Shown in pieces: positions 27,216 to 36,637 of a stretch of DNA of 64,000 nt. The DNA comes from Agrobacterium tumefaciens (GTDB lineage Bacteria > Pseudomonadota > Alphaproteobacteria > Rhizobiales > Rhizobiaceae). Where the stretch lies: NCBI RefSeq assembly GCF_013337285.1, contig NZ_SUPW01000008.1, positions 62,001 to 126,000 on the forward strand, written 5' to 3'. A model generated the notes under the pieces. It worked only from the letters and a program-made list of their open reading frames with translations, was not told the DNA's origin and ran no database searches. Position 1 is the stretch's first letter, and each line of letters starts with the position of its first letter. Position numbers and translations under genes: made by a program.

Positions 27216-28072
27216 GGTGTTTCCCCCAATGCCTTGCGGGCCTTGGCTCTGGAGGCGAGCAGGCCGTGTTTGGGCGCAAATACAAAGGCTGTCAGGAAGA
27301 TTGCCGTCTGTAGCACAACGATGACACCGCCGGTCGCGCCATCGAGGAAATAGCTGAGATAAGCGCCGAAGAAGCTGGTGGCCGCACCGATGATGAGGCT
27401 CATCAGGATCAGCCGCTCGAAACGGTCGGTCAGGAGATAGGCGGTGGCACCCGGCGTCACCACCATGGCAACGACAAGGAAAGCGCCGACCGTCTGCAAA
27501 GCCGCAACCGTGGAGGCGGCGAGCAGGGTGAAGAAGACCACTTTCAACAGTTCCGGTTTCAGCCCCACGGTGCGGGCGTGGTTCTCATCGAAGAAGACGA
27601 CCATGAAGTCGCGCCATTTCACGGCCAGCACCAGCAGGCTGATGCCGCCGATCAGCGCCAGCTGGATGGTGTCTTCGGTGGTGATTGCCAGAATATTGCC
27701 GAGCACGATGGTCTGGATATTGATCGAGGTGGGCGATAGCGAGACCATGAACAGCCCCAGCCCGAAAAATGAGGTGAAGATCAAACCAATGATCGCGTCT
27801 TCCTTCAGCCGTGTCTTCTGGTTGAGGAAGAGCATGGAACCGGCCGCCAACCCGCCGGAAAGAAAAGCCCCAAGCGAAAACGGCAGGCCGAGCATATAGG
27901 CACCGGCGACACCCGGAACGATGGCATGGGACAGCGCATCGCCGATCAGCGACCAGCCCTTCAGCATCAGATAGGCCGACAGAAAACCGCAGACGCCGCC
28001 GACCAGCGCGCTGACCCAGATGGCGTTCAGCATGTAGCCATAGGTGAAGGGCTCAAGAAGGCTGTTTATCAT
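27212..28072 (-). CDS. sitC: Manganese/iron ABC transporter permease SitC
   Basis: 286-residue ABC-3 family permease, paralogous to SitD ([39 protein letters not shown]). The start lies inside the last 20 bases of sitB, typical of tight operons. The C-terminal extension is charged ([13 protein letters not shown]). Confidence 0.93.
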   Translation of the reverse strand: MINSLLEPFTYGYMLNAIWVSALVGGVCGFLSAYLMLKGWSLIGDALSHAIVPGVAGAYMLGLPFSLGAFLSGGLAAGSMLFLNQKTRLKEDAIIGLIFTSFFGLGLFMVSLSPTSINIQTIVLGNILAITTEDTIQLALIGGISLLVLAVKWRDFMVVFFDENHARTVGLKPELLKVVFFTLLAASTVAALQTVGAFLVVAMVVTPGATAYLLTDRFERLILMSLIIGAATSFFGAYLSYFLDGATGGVIVVLQTAIFLTAFVFAPKHGLLASRAKARKALGETP

Positions 28073-28952
28073 CGGCTTTTTCCTTCGGAGCGCTGGGATC
28101 CTGCCCGTTCTTTCCGTAGATCACGAAGGGCCGCTCGTCATCGGTGATCACCTTCACCCGCCGCGGATCGGCATCGTTGTGCAGTTCGGCCCCGCCCAGA
28201 ACGAAGTGGCGCAGGCTGCCGCCGAAGGCCTTCTGCAGGTTTTCTTCGTTAAAGGTGTCCTCTGTCTTGCCTGACGCCAGCACCGTGCCCTTGACGAAGA
28301 CCGCGCGATCACAGAATTCCGGCACGCTGCCGAGATTGTGGGTGGAAACCAGCATGACACGGCCCTCGTCACGCAACGCCTTCAAAAGCGCGACAATCTG
28401 CTCTTCCGTCGTCACATCGACACCGGTAAAGGGTTCGTCGAGCAGGATCACCTGACCTTCCTGCGCCAGCGCGCGGGCCAGAAACACCCGCTTCTTCTGC
28501 CCGCCGGAAAGCTCGCCGATCTGGCGCTTGCGATAATCGAGCATGTTGACGCGTTTCAGTGCCTCCTCGACCATCTGGTGATCGCGTTTCGACGGGATGC
28601 GCAGGAAATTCATGTGGCCATACCGGCCCATCATCACCACGTCCTCCACCAGCACCGGAAAACTCCAGTCCACCTCTTCGGCCTGCGGCACGTAAGCAAC
28701 GAGGTTTTTCTTCAGCGCCTCCTTCACCGGCAGGTCGAAGATCGAGACGGAACCGGCGGCCAGCGGCACGAAACCCATGATCGCCTTGAAAATCGTCGAC
28801 TTGCCGGCGCCATTGACGCCGACAAGTGCAGTGATCGTTCCGCGGGGGATGGAAAAGCTGGCATTTCTTAATGCTGTGTGGCCGTTACGATAGGTCACTG
28901 TCGCATTTTGAACCGTCAGGCCACCTGCAATTTTTTTACCGCCCATTCTCAT
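28053..28952 (-). CDS. sitB: Manganese/iron ABC transporter ATP-binding protein SitB
   Basis: 299-residue ABC ATPase with Walker [10 protein letters not shown], signature [15 protein letters not shown], Walker [13 protein letters not shown] and switch His in STHNLGS. The ATG at 28952 overlaps the sitA stop as ATGA; the open frame runs much further upstream but would overlap sitA. The C-terminus after about residue 250 is a longer, charged tail ending [10 protein letters not shown]. It powers the SitCD permease. Confidence 0.94.
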   Translation of the reverse strand: MRMGGKKIAGGLTVQNATVTYRNGHTALRNASFSIPRGTITALVGVNGAGKSTIFKAIMGFVPLAAGSVSIFDLPVKEALKKNLVAYVPQAEEVDWSFPVLVEDVVMMGRYGHMNFLRIPSKRDHQMVEEALKRVNMLDYRKRQIGELSGGQKKRVFLARALAQEGQVILLDEPFTGVDVTTEEQIVALLKALRDEGRVMLVSTHNLGSVPEFCDRAVFVKGTVLASGKTEDTFNEENLQKAFGGSLRHFVLGGAELHNDADPRRVKVITDDERPFVIYGKNGQDPSAPKEKADDKQPS

Positions 28953-29839
28953 GAGGACAGACCCTTGGCAATGGTCTCGCTGGTGACGCGCAGCAGATCG
29001 AGGTAGGTCGGAACCGGGCCGTCTGCCTCGCTCAGCGAATCCACATAGAGTATGCCGCCATAGGCGGCGCCGGTTTCCTTGGCCACCTGTTCGGCGGGAT
29101 CGGCGGACACTGTGCTTTCGCTGAAGATGACCTGGATATTGTGTTCGCGCATCGCGTCGATCACGCCGCGCACCTGCTGCGGCGTTCCCTGGCTGTCGGC
29201 ATTGACGGGCCACAGAAACAGTTCCTTCAGCCCGAAATCGCGGGCGAGATAAGAAAACGCGCCTTCGCTCGTTACCAACCAGCGCTTGTCTTCGGGAAGG
29301 CTGGAAAGCTCATCGCGGATCGGTTGCACGGTGGCTCTGATCTTGTCCGAATAGGCCTTGGCATTGGCGGCATAAACATCGGCATGGGCAGGGTCGATTT
29401 CGGCCAGGCCCTTGCGAATATTCTCCACATAGATCAAGGCGTTATCGGGTGACATCCAGGCGTGCGGATTGGGCTTGCCTTCATAGGCGCCGCCGTTGAT
29501 CGCCATCGGCGTCACGCCGTCGCTCACCGTGACGTTCGGCACGCTGGAGAGGTTGGCCAGGAATTTTTCGAACCACAATTCCAGATTGAGGCCGTTGCGC
29601 AGCACCAGATCGGCCTTGCGGGCTTTAAGGATGTCGCGCGGGGTCGGTTGGTAGTTGTGAATTTCAGCGCCCGGCTTGGTAATGCTTTCCACTTCGGCCG
29701 CATCGCCCGCCACGTTGCGGGCCATATCGGCGATGATAGTGAAGGTCGTCACCACCTTTGGTTTTTCCTGCGCGACGGCGGCTGCGGGAAGAAAAAGCGA
29801 GAAAGCAAAAACAGCATGCCGGATTTTCTGGAAGTTCAC
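28949..29839 (-). CDS. sitA: Manganese/iron ABC transporter substrate-binding protein SitA
   Basis: 296-residue cluster A-I metal-binding protein. A Sec signal ([18 protein letters not shown]) is followed by [28 protein letters not shown] (His ligand), PNPHAWMSP (His ligand), [14 protein letters not shown] and [13 protein letters not shown]. The start is assigned to GTG 29839 rather than ATG 29881, because the longer form would add a polar segment in front of the signal peptide and would place the palindrome at 29859-29875 inside the coding region. Operon sitABCD. Regulation by Mur (Fur-type, manganese) is inferred from two upstream dyads. Confidence 0.9.
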   Translation of the reverse strand: MNFQKIRHAVFAFSLFLPAAAVAQEKPKVVTTFTIIADMARNVAGDAAEVESITKPGAEIHNYQPTPRDILKARKADLVLRNGLNLELWFEKFLANLSSVPNVTVSDGVTPMAINGGAYEGKPNPHAWMSPDNALIYVENIRKGLAEIDPAHADVYAANAKAYSDKIRATVQPIRDELSSLPEDKRWLVTSEGAFSYLARDFGLKELFLWPVNADSQGTPQQVRGVIDAMREHNIQVIFSESTVSADPAEQVAKETGAAYGGILYVDSLSEADGPVPTYLDLLRVTSETIAKGLSS

Positions 29840-29858
29840 GTCTGTCACCGAATGTTTG

Positions 29859-29875
29859 TTGCGATTAATTCGCAA
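29859..29875. promoter_or_regulatory. Mur-box-like palindrome, proximal, sitA promoter
   Basis: TTGCGATTAATTCGCAA is a near-perfect 17-bp dyad 20 bp upstream of the assigned sitA GTG. It matches the second dyad at 29911-29927 in both arms (TTGCRA...TYGCAA), consistent with Mur sites described upstream of rhizobial sit operons. Confidence 0.65.
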
Positions 29876-29910
29876 TACCATCTGTTATAAAATCACACTT
29901 GTCAACGCTA

Positions 29911-29927
29911 TTGCAAATCATTCGCAA
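29911..29927. promoter_or_regulatory. Mur-box-like palindrome, distal, sitA promoter
   Basis: TTGCAAATCATTCGCAA, 52 bp upstream (for sitA) of the dyad at 29859. Two tandem Fur-family dyads separated by about five helical turns fit cooperative repression. Confidence 0.65.
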
Positions 29928-30126
29928 TTTAGCGGCATTTAAAAATGTCTGAAAATGGTGCGTTTTTGCCCGCGTTGCGCCGGGCTGGTTAAACTTTTTT
30001 CAATGAGAAAGCGGCAGTATCGCAAGGCTCGGACAGCGAGGTTGCGAGCTTTATCCCGCGTGTGTTCCTCATCATCAGAGCCACGTTTCGGGGTGAGGGC
30101 GATAAGGCGGGGTAGTTGATGTCAGG

Positions 30127-31068
30127 ATGTTGCGGGTGAAGGCTGTATTCGGACGAATGCGGTTTTCGCGCAAACTCGTTGTGATCGTAGGCGGGATCCT
30201 GCTTTTGGCGGGTGCGACCGGTTCTGCTGCCGTGTTCATCGGCAGCGATCGGCTGCTTGGCCCATCCTATGCCTCCGCCAACGGGCTATCCTGCGACGCG
30301 GTCCAGACAGTCAACATCCGCAAGAACGGCTCCTTATGGGTGCGCAAATTTATTCGCACGGAGGGTGGCGACGGCACGGAGCGGCTGAAAACCGCGCTGC
30401 GTGTTGCCAAGGCAGTTTACGACAAACAAAAGCCCGATCTGGTGCAGGTCTCCGTACTCGACAAAAACGGTCCCCAACTGCGCTCGGAAATGCGCGGCCG
30501 CGCCATCGCCGCCCAGGTAGTCTTCATCGCTGATCCGGACAAGATTCCGCAGGGCGCCGATGCCCAGCGTTATTCGGCCTTTTATTACGATGGCGCCGCC
30601 AATGGCAGCGGCCAGTTTTATGGGCTGCGCATCGATCTGCCGCTGGAGGACGCCGAAACCATGGCGGCGAGCCTCAGCGATACCGCCGATTGCGTCACGC
30701 CGGCTTCGGATGCCGGTGCTGAAGGCCACGGTGGCAAGGCTGCAAAAGGCGCGGCTGGACACGGCGAAACCAAGGACGAGGGCACCGGCGGACATGGCGC
30801 AGCGCCGGCGGAAACGGATGAAGGCGGGGCCGGTGCGGAAGCGCAAGGCGGAACCGCGTCTCCCGAAGCGCAGGGCGAACCCGGTGCCGATGAACTGCTG
30901 ACTTCGACACCGGAAGCCGATGGCGACAGCATCTTCAGCCTGGCCTATCTGAAATCGCTGATCTTCGGAAAGGGCTCAACGACCGCCCAGGCGGCGGAGG
31001 AAAAATCAGCCGCTGAGATCGCACCGGCTGAAGAGCCGGTTGGGGAGAAAAAGGTCACAGGCCACTAA
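30127..31068 (+). CDS. Hypothetical membrane-anchored protein with Gly-His-rich segment
   Basis: 313-residue protein I do not recognise. It has one N-terminal hydrophobic helix (about residues 18-38, LVVIVGGILLLAGATGSAAVF), then a compact domain of about 150 residues (WVRKFIRTEGGDGTERLKTAL, VVFIADPDKIPQGADAQRYSAFYYDGA). A low-complexity region at about 195-265 is rich in Gly, Ala, Glu and His with three GHG motifs. The tail is charged. It probably sits in the inner membrane with a periplasmic domain. A downstream ATG at 30157 is an alternative start. Convergent with the patatin gene; no operon partner. Confidence 0.7.
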   Translation: MLRVKAVFGRMRFSRKLVVIVGGILLLAGATGSAAVFIGSDRLLGPSYASANGLSCDAVQTVNIRKNGSLWVRKFIRTEGGDGTERLKTALRVAKAVYDKQKPDLVQVSVLDKNGPQLRSEMRGRAIAAQVVFIADPDKIPQGADAQRYSAFYYDGAANGSGQFYGLRIDLPLEDAETMAASLSDTADCVTPASDAGAEGHGGKAAKGAAGHGETKDEGTGGHGAAPAETDEGGAGAEAQGGTASPEAQGEPGADELLTSTPEADGDSIFSLAYLKSLIFGKGSTTAQAAEEKSAAEIAPAEEPVGEKKVTGH

Positions 31069-31123
31069 GAGAGAACAAGTTGCTCTCCCTTGAGACCTTC
31101 TCGACGCTTATTCGCTTAACCGG

Positions 31124-32860
31124 TCAGGTGTCTGGCCCGATACGCAAGCGGCCAGCCGGATTTGGAAATTTCTTGCGCTTGTTGGCGATCGCTGGAGAGA
31201 AACTCTGTGAAAGGGCGGCAAAGGCGGCAATTCGGGCGATCAGTTTTTCGCGCTCACCCTTTGTCACGTCTTTGTAGCTTTCGATCCTGTCGATGTAACT
31301 TATCAGCCAGTCTTCATATTTGCCCTCATTCCAGAGGTGTTCGGTCGCAAATACCGTGTCTTCCAACCGATCATAGGCAACGAGCGTGCGTCGCCAGCGA
31401 TGTTCGCCGAAATTCAGTGCGCCATTGGCGAAGAGTGACCCGACTTCGAGGCCGTAGCTCATCAGTTTCGCAGAGCGTTCCGGCGGCATGGTGAGATTAA
31501 GCCCGCCTTCCTCTTGGCTGAGGAAGACGCGGGCGATGCGCTCTCTTTGGCCCGGCATGGTAGCGAGGGATTGATCCTGCCAGTCCTTCGCTGAACTGAG
31601 GATGCTGCTTACAAAGCCGCCCATCTTTTCCAACTTGTGAACGGGCACGCCAATCCCTTCGCCTGCCCCTTGCGGGATAGTCACGCGCTTGCTGCTGCTG
31701 GCGACGGATTTAGGCAGCTCGTCAAGGCTGAGCGCGAAGGTGGGACGGGAGGGAAGCAGGGCATCAAAGAGGTGGATCGGAAAATTGCTGCTGATCCCGC
31801 CATCCGAGAACCAGATTTTCGCCTTCATGACTGGCGGCGCTTTATTGCCCGTCCGTCGCAGAATATCGAGCGTGCCGTGATCATTGGTAAAAGCCGGAAT
31901 GGCCTTGAACAGAACCGGAAAACTCAGGCTCATGCGTGTTGCGATGATGATCGGCAACCTGGCGGGTTCCGGAAAAGCCTTGAGTTCGGGAAAGGGGCCG
32001 CCCGGCGTGGCGATCTGTTTCAGCCAGGCCATGACGGGGGCGGGAAAGAGACGGCTCCATTCTTTCGGGTCATAGGCCGCCATGAGATTGAGGCTTGGCA
32101 GCGTATGCGGCCGCCGCATTGACAGATTTGTCGTCACCATCTTCAGGTTTATGGATTTTTCCGGATCGTCGCCGAGCAGATCGCCAAAGGTCAGCGGCGG
32201 TGCTGTCGCGGCGTCGCTACCAAAAGCGATATCCTGGATCGATGCATGTAGCCATTCCGTCAGGCCGGGAGCATTGGCGCCGGGAACCGTCAATCCCGAG
32301 CAAAAACCGAACCCTTCCTGCGGCAACCGATGGAAGACCAGCCACAGGATTTGACTGAGGATACCGACGAGCAGCCCCACCAGCCCGCCAAGAATTGACC
32401 CGAAAATACCTCCACTCAGAGCCCATAACGCGCCGGCGCCGATGGCGATGCCGGCTATTGAGGCCAGCGGAAAAGCCATGGGCACTCCCAGAATCCTGCC
32501 CGGCCAGCCGCCGGCCTGCGCCCATAACAGGTAACGCATCAGCGGACGAAAACGGCGTTCCGGCTGGAAAAGCGTGCCAAGAATATCAGGTATCTTATCG
32601 CAATGGGCCTGCAGGCGAATGAACCCATCCGGATCGCCCCGGACGGTGCGGGAATACTCCGCCGCAGCGGCAAAAGCCGCGGCAATTGCCCCCGCCGATG
32701 TGCCGCCTATCGAACGGAAACGATATCGGCGGGCCAGTTCCAGAACCGCATAGGGATAAACGACGCCGGAGGTGATGCCGCCCTTCATGACGACATCGCA
32801 TTCCTTGTCCGGCGTTGCAAACATATCGGACTGGTATTTGGGAAGCTCATTCTCGGGCAT
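31124..32860 (-). CDS. Patatin-like phospholipase
   Basis: 578-residue serine acyl hydrolase. It has the oxyanion loop KGGITSG, the nucleophile elbow GGTSAG (Ser55), and the Asp of the catalytic dyad in WFSDGGISSNFPIHLFD. Two strongly hydrophobic Gly-rich stretches (about residues 125-180, FPLASIAGIAIGAGALWALSG to QILWLVFH) interrupt the domain between elbow and Asp, suggesting membrane insertion. ATG 32860 is chosen because GGGGGAG lies six bases upstream. The substrate is presumably a phospholipid. It stands alone, convergent with the hypothetical protein. Confidence 0.88.
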   Translation of the reverse strand: MPENELPKYQSDMFATPDKECDVVMKGGITSGVVYPYAVLELARRYRFRSIGGTSAGAIAAAFAAAAEYSRTVRGDPDGFIRLQAHCDKIPDILGTLFQPERRFRPLMRYLLWAQAGGWPGRILGVPMAFPLASIAGIAIGAGALWALSGGIFGSILGGLVGLLVGILSQILWLVFHRLPQEGFGFCSGLTVPGANAPGLTEWLHASIQDIAFGSDAATAPPLTFGDLLGDDPEKSINLKMVTTNLSMRRPHTLPSLNLMAAYDPKEWSRLFPAPVMAWLKQIATPGGPFPELKAFPEPARLPIIIATRMSLSFPVLFKAIPAFTNDHGTLDILRRTGNKAPPVMKAKIWFSDGGISSNFPIHLFDALLPSRPTFALSLDELPKSVASSSKRVTIPQGAGEGIGVPVHKLEKMGGFVSSILSSAKDWQDQSLATMPGQRERIARVFLSQEEGGLNLTMPPERSAKLMSYGLEVGSLFANGALNFGEHRWRRTLVAYDRLEDTVFATEHLWNEGKYEDWLISYIDRIESYKDVTKGEREKLIARIAAFAALSQSFSPAIANKRKKFPNPAGRLRIGPDT

Positions 32861-33080
32861 GCGTATCTCCCCCAACGGCCTAATCGAAAGCCGTCAAACA
32901 CAATGCGAATGATGGAAAATGAGTATCATAAGTTGAGGCGATATCGCCAGTATATTCTACTAAAAGTTATATGAATTTAATCGATCTGTTCACCGGAACC
33001 CGGGTAATTACTTGCACGTGTCTTTATGGTGAGCGGAAAACCGACAGACAGACGGGGCGAAATCTCGCGACGCACTCCGG

Positions 33081-33166
33081 CGTCATCTTCGGGCTTGTCC
33101 CGAGGGTCTGTTACGGATTGATTTTGCTGGATGTGACTGCATGCCTGGGGCAAGCCCGGGCATGAC
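33081..33166. repeat. Degenerate GGGCTTG-type palindromic repeat
   Basis: CGTCATCTTCGGGCTTGTCCCGAGG near one end and CTGGGGCAAGCCCGGGCATGACC at the other, related to the element at 21939-22012. It occupies most of the 359-bp gap between the patatin gene and lysS. The remainder of that gap is AT-rich with no ORF or motif I can support. Confidence 0.7.
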
Positions 33167-33183
33167 CGGAAAATCGGGATGCT

Positions 33184-33207
33184 GCAGGCGGCCGCGAAGC
33201 CGCCTGC
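33184..33207 (-). terminator. Hairpin downstream of lysS
   Basis: GCAGGCGGC (33184-33192) pairs with GCCGCCTGC (33199-33207), 12 bases after the lysS stop on the minus strand. It lacks a U-tract, so it may stabilise the mRNA end rather than terminate. Confidence 0.45.
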
Positions 33208-33219
33208 GGTTTTACCAGT

Positions 33220-34719
33220 TCAATCCGCCTTGTTGCGGCGGGCTGGGAAGAGGATAACGTCGCGGATCGACGGGGCGTTGGTGAGCAGCATGATCAGGCG
33301 ATCGACGCCGATGCCAAGGCCACCGGCGGGCGGCATGCCCTGGTCGATGGCGTCGAGGAATTCCTCGTCCAGCTGCTTGTCCTTTTCGCCGCGGGCATGG
33401 GCTTGTTCCAGCTGCTCCACCATGCGGCGGCGCTGCTCTTCCGGATCGTTGAGTTCGGAAAAGGCGTTGCCCACTTCCCAGGCGTTGCAATAGCTTTCGA
33501 AACGCTCGACGAGGCGCGGCTCACCCGGCACTTCCTTGGCAAAGGGCGAGATGTCCTTGGGGAAATGCGTGACGTGGCTCGGCTGGATCAGCGTGCTTTC
33601 CACCTTTTCTTCAAAGATGAAGGCAAGGCATTCGCCCCAGGTCCAGTCCTTCTCGACGGCAAAGCCGGCAGCCTTGGCAGCGGCGCGGGCTTCTTCGTCG
33701 GTCTTGATGGCGAGGAAATCTATACCGGTTGCTTCCTTCACCGCGTCAGGCATCGGCACGCGCTTGAACGGACCCTTGAAGGAGATCGTCTGGCCCTGGA
33801 ACTCAACCTCGGTGGTGCCGTGCAGGGCAATTGCCAGCGTCTCGAACAGCCGCTCCACGAGACCCATGATGTCTTCGTAGTCGGCATAGGCCCAATAGCA
33901 CTCCATCATGGTGAATTCAGGATTGTGCCTTGTGGAAACGCCTTCGTTACGGAAGTTGCGGTTGATTTCGAAGACCTTGTCGGAAAGGCCGGAAACCAGC
34001 GTGCGCTTCAGGAACAGTTCCGGCGCGATGCGCAGATACATGTCCATCTTCAGCGTGTTGTGGAAGGTCTTGAACGGATCAGCCGTCGCACCGCCATAGA
34101 TGGTCTGCAGCATCGGCGTTTCCACTTCGAGGAAGCCTTCGGCCTCCATGAAGCGGCGGATGCCGGAGAGAATCTTCGAGCGTTGCAGGAAACGCAGCTT
34201 GGAATCCTCATTCGCGAGGATGTCGAGGTGGCGCTTGCGGTAACGCAGCTCGATGTCGGAGACGCCGTGCCACTTTTCCGGCATCGGCAGCAGCGACTTG
34301 GTGAGCATGGTGATCTCTTCGGCGTTGATCGTCAGCTCGCCGCGCTTGGTGCGGCGCACCTTGCCGGTCACGCCGATGATATCGCCGATATCGATCATCG
34401 GCAGCAGGTTGCGGGCTGCTTCCGGCGTTGTGTCCTTGTGGGAGAAGATCTGCACCTTGCCCAATGCGTCATGGATGTCCATGAACATGCCGGAATTGCG
34501 CGAAGAATAAACGCGGCCCGCCACCGTCACCGTATCGCCGGTTTCGATGTCGGCTTCGATATCGGCGTATTTTTCCGAAAGTTCCGCATTGGTCAGCGTG
34601 CGGTGGAAATGCGCCGGATAGACGTCGCCGATCTGTTCGCGCAGCAGCGCGAGTTTCTGGCGGCGCACTTCTGTCGCGTCGGAGGAGAGGGCGGTGGTTT
34701 CGGTCTTGGTGTCGGTCAT
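33220..34719 (-). CDS. lysS: Lysyl-tRNA synthetase, class II
   Basis: 499-residue class II synthetase that charges tRNA-Lys. An N-terminal OB-fold anticodon-binding domain (VTVAGRVYSSRNSGMFMDI, about residues 60-150) is followed by the catalytic domain, with motif 1 (RSKILSGIRRFMEAEGFLEVETPML), motif 2 (FRNEGVSTRHNPEFTMMECY) and motif 3 (GLGIGVDRLIML). It is downstream of gltX on the same strand, 251 bp away, with a palindromic repeat in the gap. Confidence 0.97.
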   Translation of the reverse strand: MTDTKTETTALSSDATEVRRQKLALLREQIGDVYPAHFHRTLTNAELSEKYADIEADIETGDTVTVAGRVYSSRNSGMFMDIHDALGKVQIFSHKDTTPEAARNLLPMIDIGDIIGVTGKVRRTKRGELTINAEEITMLTKSLLPMPEKWHGVSDIELRYRKRHLDILANEDSKLRFLQRSKILSGIRRFMEAEGFLEVETPMLQTIYGGATADPFKTFHNTLKMDMYLRIAPELFLKRTLVSGLSDKVFEINRNFRNEGVSTRHNPEFTMMECYWAYADYEDIMGLVERLFETLAIALHGTTEVEFQGQTISFKGPFKRVPMPDAVKEATGIDFLAIKTDEEARAAAKAAGFAVEKDWTWGECLAFIFEEKVESTLIQPSHVTHFPKDISPFAKEVPGEPRLVERFESYCNAWEVGNAFSELNDPEEQRRRMVEQLEQAHARGEKDKQLDEEFLDAIDQGMPPAGGLGIGVDRLIMLLTNAPSIRDVILFPARRNKAD

Positions 34720-34773
34720 TGTTTTTTGCCTTAAGCGGGCTTGTTCGTTGCGTGTGGCCTTTGTGCGCTGGGC

Positions 34774-34916
34774 TTACCCCCCTCTGTCCTGCCGGACATC
34801 TCCCCCTCAAGGGGGGAGATCAGATGCCGCGCCCACCCGTTTCATGGGCAAGGTGTCAGCCGCTTGTCGATCTCCCCCCTTGAGGGGGAGATGCCCGGCA
34901 GGGCAGAGGGGGGTAA
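34774..34916. repeat. Large palindromic element between gltX and lysS
   Basis: Arms of 48 bp (34774-34821 and 34869-34916) are inverted copies with about two mismatches, starting TTACCCCCCTCTGTCCTGCC. The central 47 bp differ. It belongs to the same family as the element at 46121-46291. Confidence 0.9.
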
Positions 34917-34970
34917 CCCCAGGCAGAGGGCGTATTCTAGAATGCTGCCGTTGCCGCCAGCATCAAATTA

Positions 34971-36428
34971 TCAGCTTCCACTGCCAACCAGCGTCGCCAC
35001 AACGGCAATCGCCACCTTCAGGCGCTGGCGCACCACGGAGCGACCAAGCAGCGCCATACTGTCAAACAGCGGCAGCGAGCGCGAGGAGCCGGAGACGGCG
35101 ACGAAGAGCGGCGGTGTCACCACGCGCAGCTTCTTGCCCGTGCGTTCGGCAACATCGCGCAACTCGGCCTCGATGGCTTCCACGGTCCAGTCAGGCATTT
35201 TTTCAAGGTCGGCGGCAACCGTGGTGAGGATCTCGTGGATTTCCTCCGGTTTGCTTTTCAGGCCCGCAAATGAGGCAGGCGTCAGGCCGACATCGCTCGA
35301 AACCAGGAAGCCGGCAAGGTTCGGTAATTCGCCGAGCTTGGAAATGCGGCTCTGGGAAAGCTTCAGGCCTTCGGTCAGGCGCGAATTTTCCATCGCCCAG
35401 TCCAGCGTGCGGGCGATGAATTCTTCCGGTGACAGCTTCTCGCGCAGCCAGCGGCCGTTCAGCCAGTCCAGCTTCTGGATATCGAAGATGGCGCCGGCCT
35501 TGGACAGCGCTTCCGGGTCGAACTTCGCCGCCAGCTCTTCCATGGTCAGCAGTTCTTCGCCATCGCCGATCTGGATGAAGAACAGGCCAAGGAAGTTCAT
35601 CAGCGCTTCCGGCAGATAGCCGAGCGCGGAATAATAGGAAATCGACGTCGGGTTCTTGCGCTTGGAAAGCTTCGACTTGTCGGCGTTGCGCATCAAGGAG
35701 AGATGCATGAACGTCGGCTGGTCCCAGCCGAAATAACGGTAAAGCAGAATGTGCTTCGGCACAGATGCCAGCCATTCCTCGCCGCGCGCCACATGGGTGA
35801 TCTTCATCAGATGGTCGTCGATGACGTTGGCCATATGATAGGTCGGCATGCCGTCTGCCTTGACCAGCACCTGCATGTCGACCGAGTCCCACGGGATCGA
35901 CACATCGCCGTAAACGCCGTCATGGAAATCGCACGACCCTTCGGTCGGGATTTTCATGCGCACGACATTGGCCTCGCCGGCGGCGACGCGGGCGGTGACT
36001 TCTTCGGCCTTGAGGGTAAGGCAATGGCCGTCATATTTCGGCGGCTTGCCGCTAGCGCGCTGCGCCTCGCGCATTTCTTCCAGCCGCTGCGGCGTGCAGA
36101 AACAGCGGAAGGCGTGGCCCTTCTCCAGCAGCTCTTCGGCATAAGGCCAGTACATCGGCTTGCGCTCGGACTGGCGGTAGGGACCGTAAGGGCCGCCGAC
36201 ATCGGGGCCTTCCGACCAGGTGAGGCCGGTCCAGCGGAGTGCTTCCAGAACCTTCTGCTCATATTCGAGGGTCGAGCGGGTAGCGTCGGTATCCTCGATA
36301 CGCAGGATGAACTCGCCGCCATGTTTCTGGGCGAAGAGATAGTTGAACAGGGCGATATAGGCGGTGCCAACATGCGGCTCGCCGGTGGGGGAAGGTGCGA
36401 TGCGGACGCGAACGCCGGAAGTGGTCAT
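34971..36428 (-). CDS. gltX: Glutamyl-tRNA synthetase
   Basis: 485-residue class I synthetase. It has the HIGH-type motif in APSPTGEPHVG (about residues 12-22), RIEDTD in the active site and the KMSKS-type SKLSKRKNP at about residue 250. The C-terminal helical anticodon-binding region ends LKVAIAVVATLVGSGS. ATG 36428 is preferred to a GTG three codons upstream. Alphaproteobacteria often carry two GluRS genes, one of which can charge tRNA-Gln for amidation; which copy this is cannot be told. Confidence 0.95.
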   Translation of the reverse strand: MTTSGVRVRIAPSPTGEPHVGTAYIALFNYLFAQKHGGEFILRIEDTDATRSTLEYEQKVLEALRWTGLTWSEGPDVGGPYGPYRQSERKPMYWPYAEELLEKGHAFRCFCTPQRLEEMREAQRASGKPPKYDGHCLTLKAEEVTARVAAGEANVVRMKIPTEGSCDFHDGVYGDVSIPWDSVDMQVLVKADGMPTYHMANVIDDHLMKITHVARGEEWLASVPKHILLYRYFGWDQPTFMHLSLMRNADKSKLSKRKNPTSISYYSALGYLPEALMNFLGLFFIQIGDGEELLTMEELAAKFDPEALSKAGAIFDIQKLDWLNGRWLREKLSPEEFIARTLDWAMENSRLTEGLKLSQSRISKLGELPNLAGFLVSSDVGLTPASFAGLKSKPEEIHEILTTVAADLEKMPDWTVEAIEAELRDVAERTGKKLRVVTPPLFVAVSGSSRSLPLFDSMALLGRSVVRQRLKVAIAVVATLVGSGS

Positions 36429-36637
36429 GAAATTCACTCGTCGTGACGGGTCAGTGACATGGGTGGCTTCACCCGTATATCACGAAGTTTTCGTTTGGAT
36501 GCGGCAGGAAATCATGTCGAAAGGCACAAATAAAGCGCCTTTTGCACATTCCCGTTCGGCATCGGCTTAGGCCATATTATGCCGCAGGCGTCAAGGAAAT
36601 AAGGAGCTTGTGCCATCTTCCCCGAGGCGAGCCGCGC

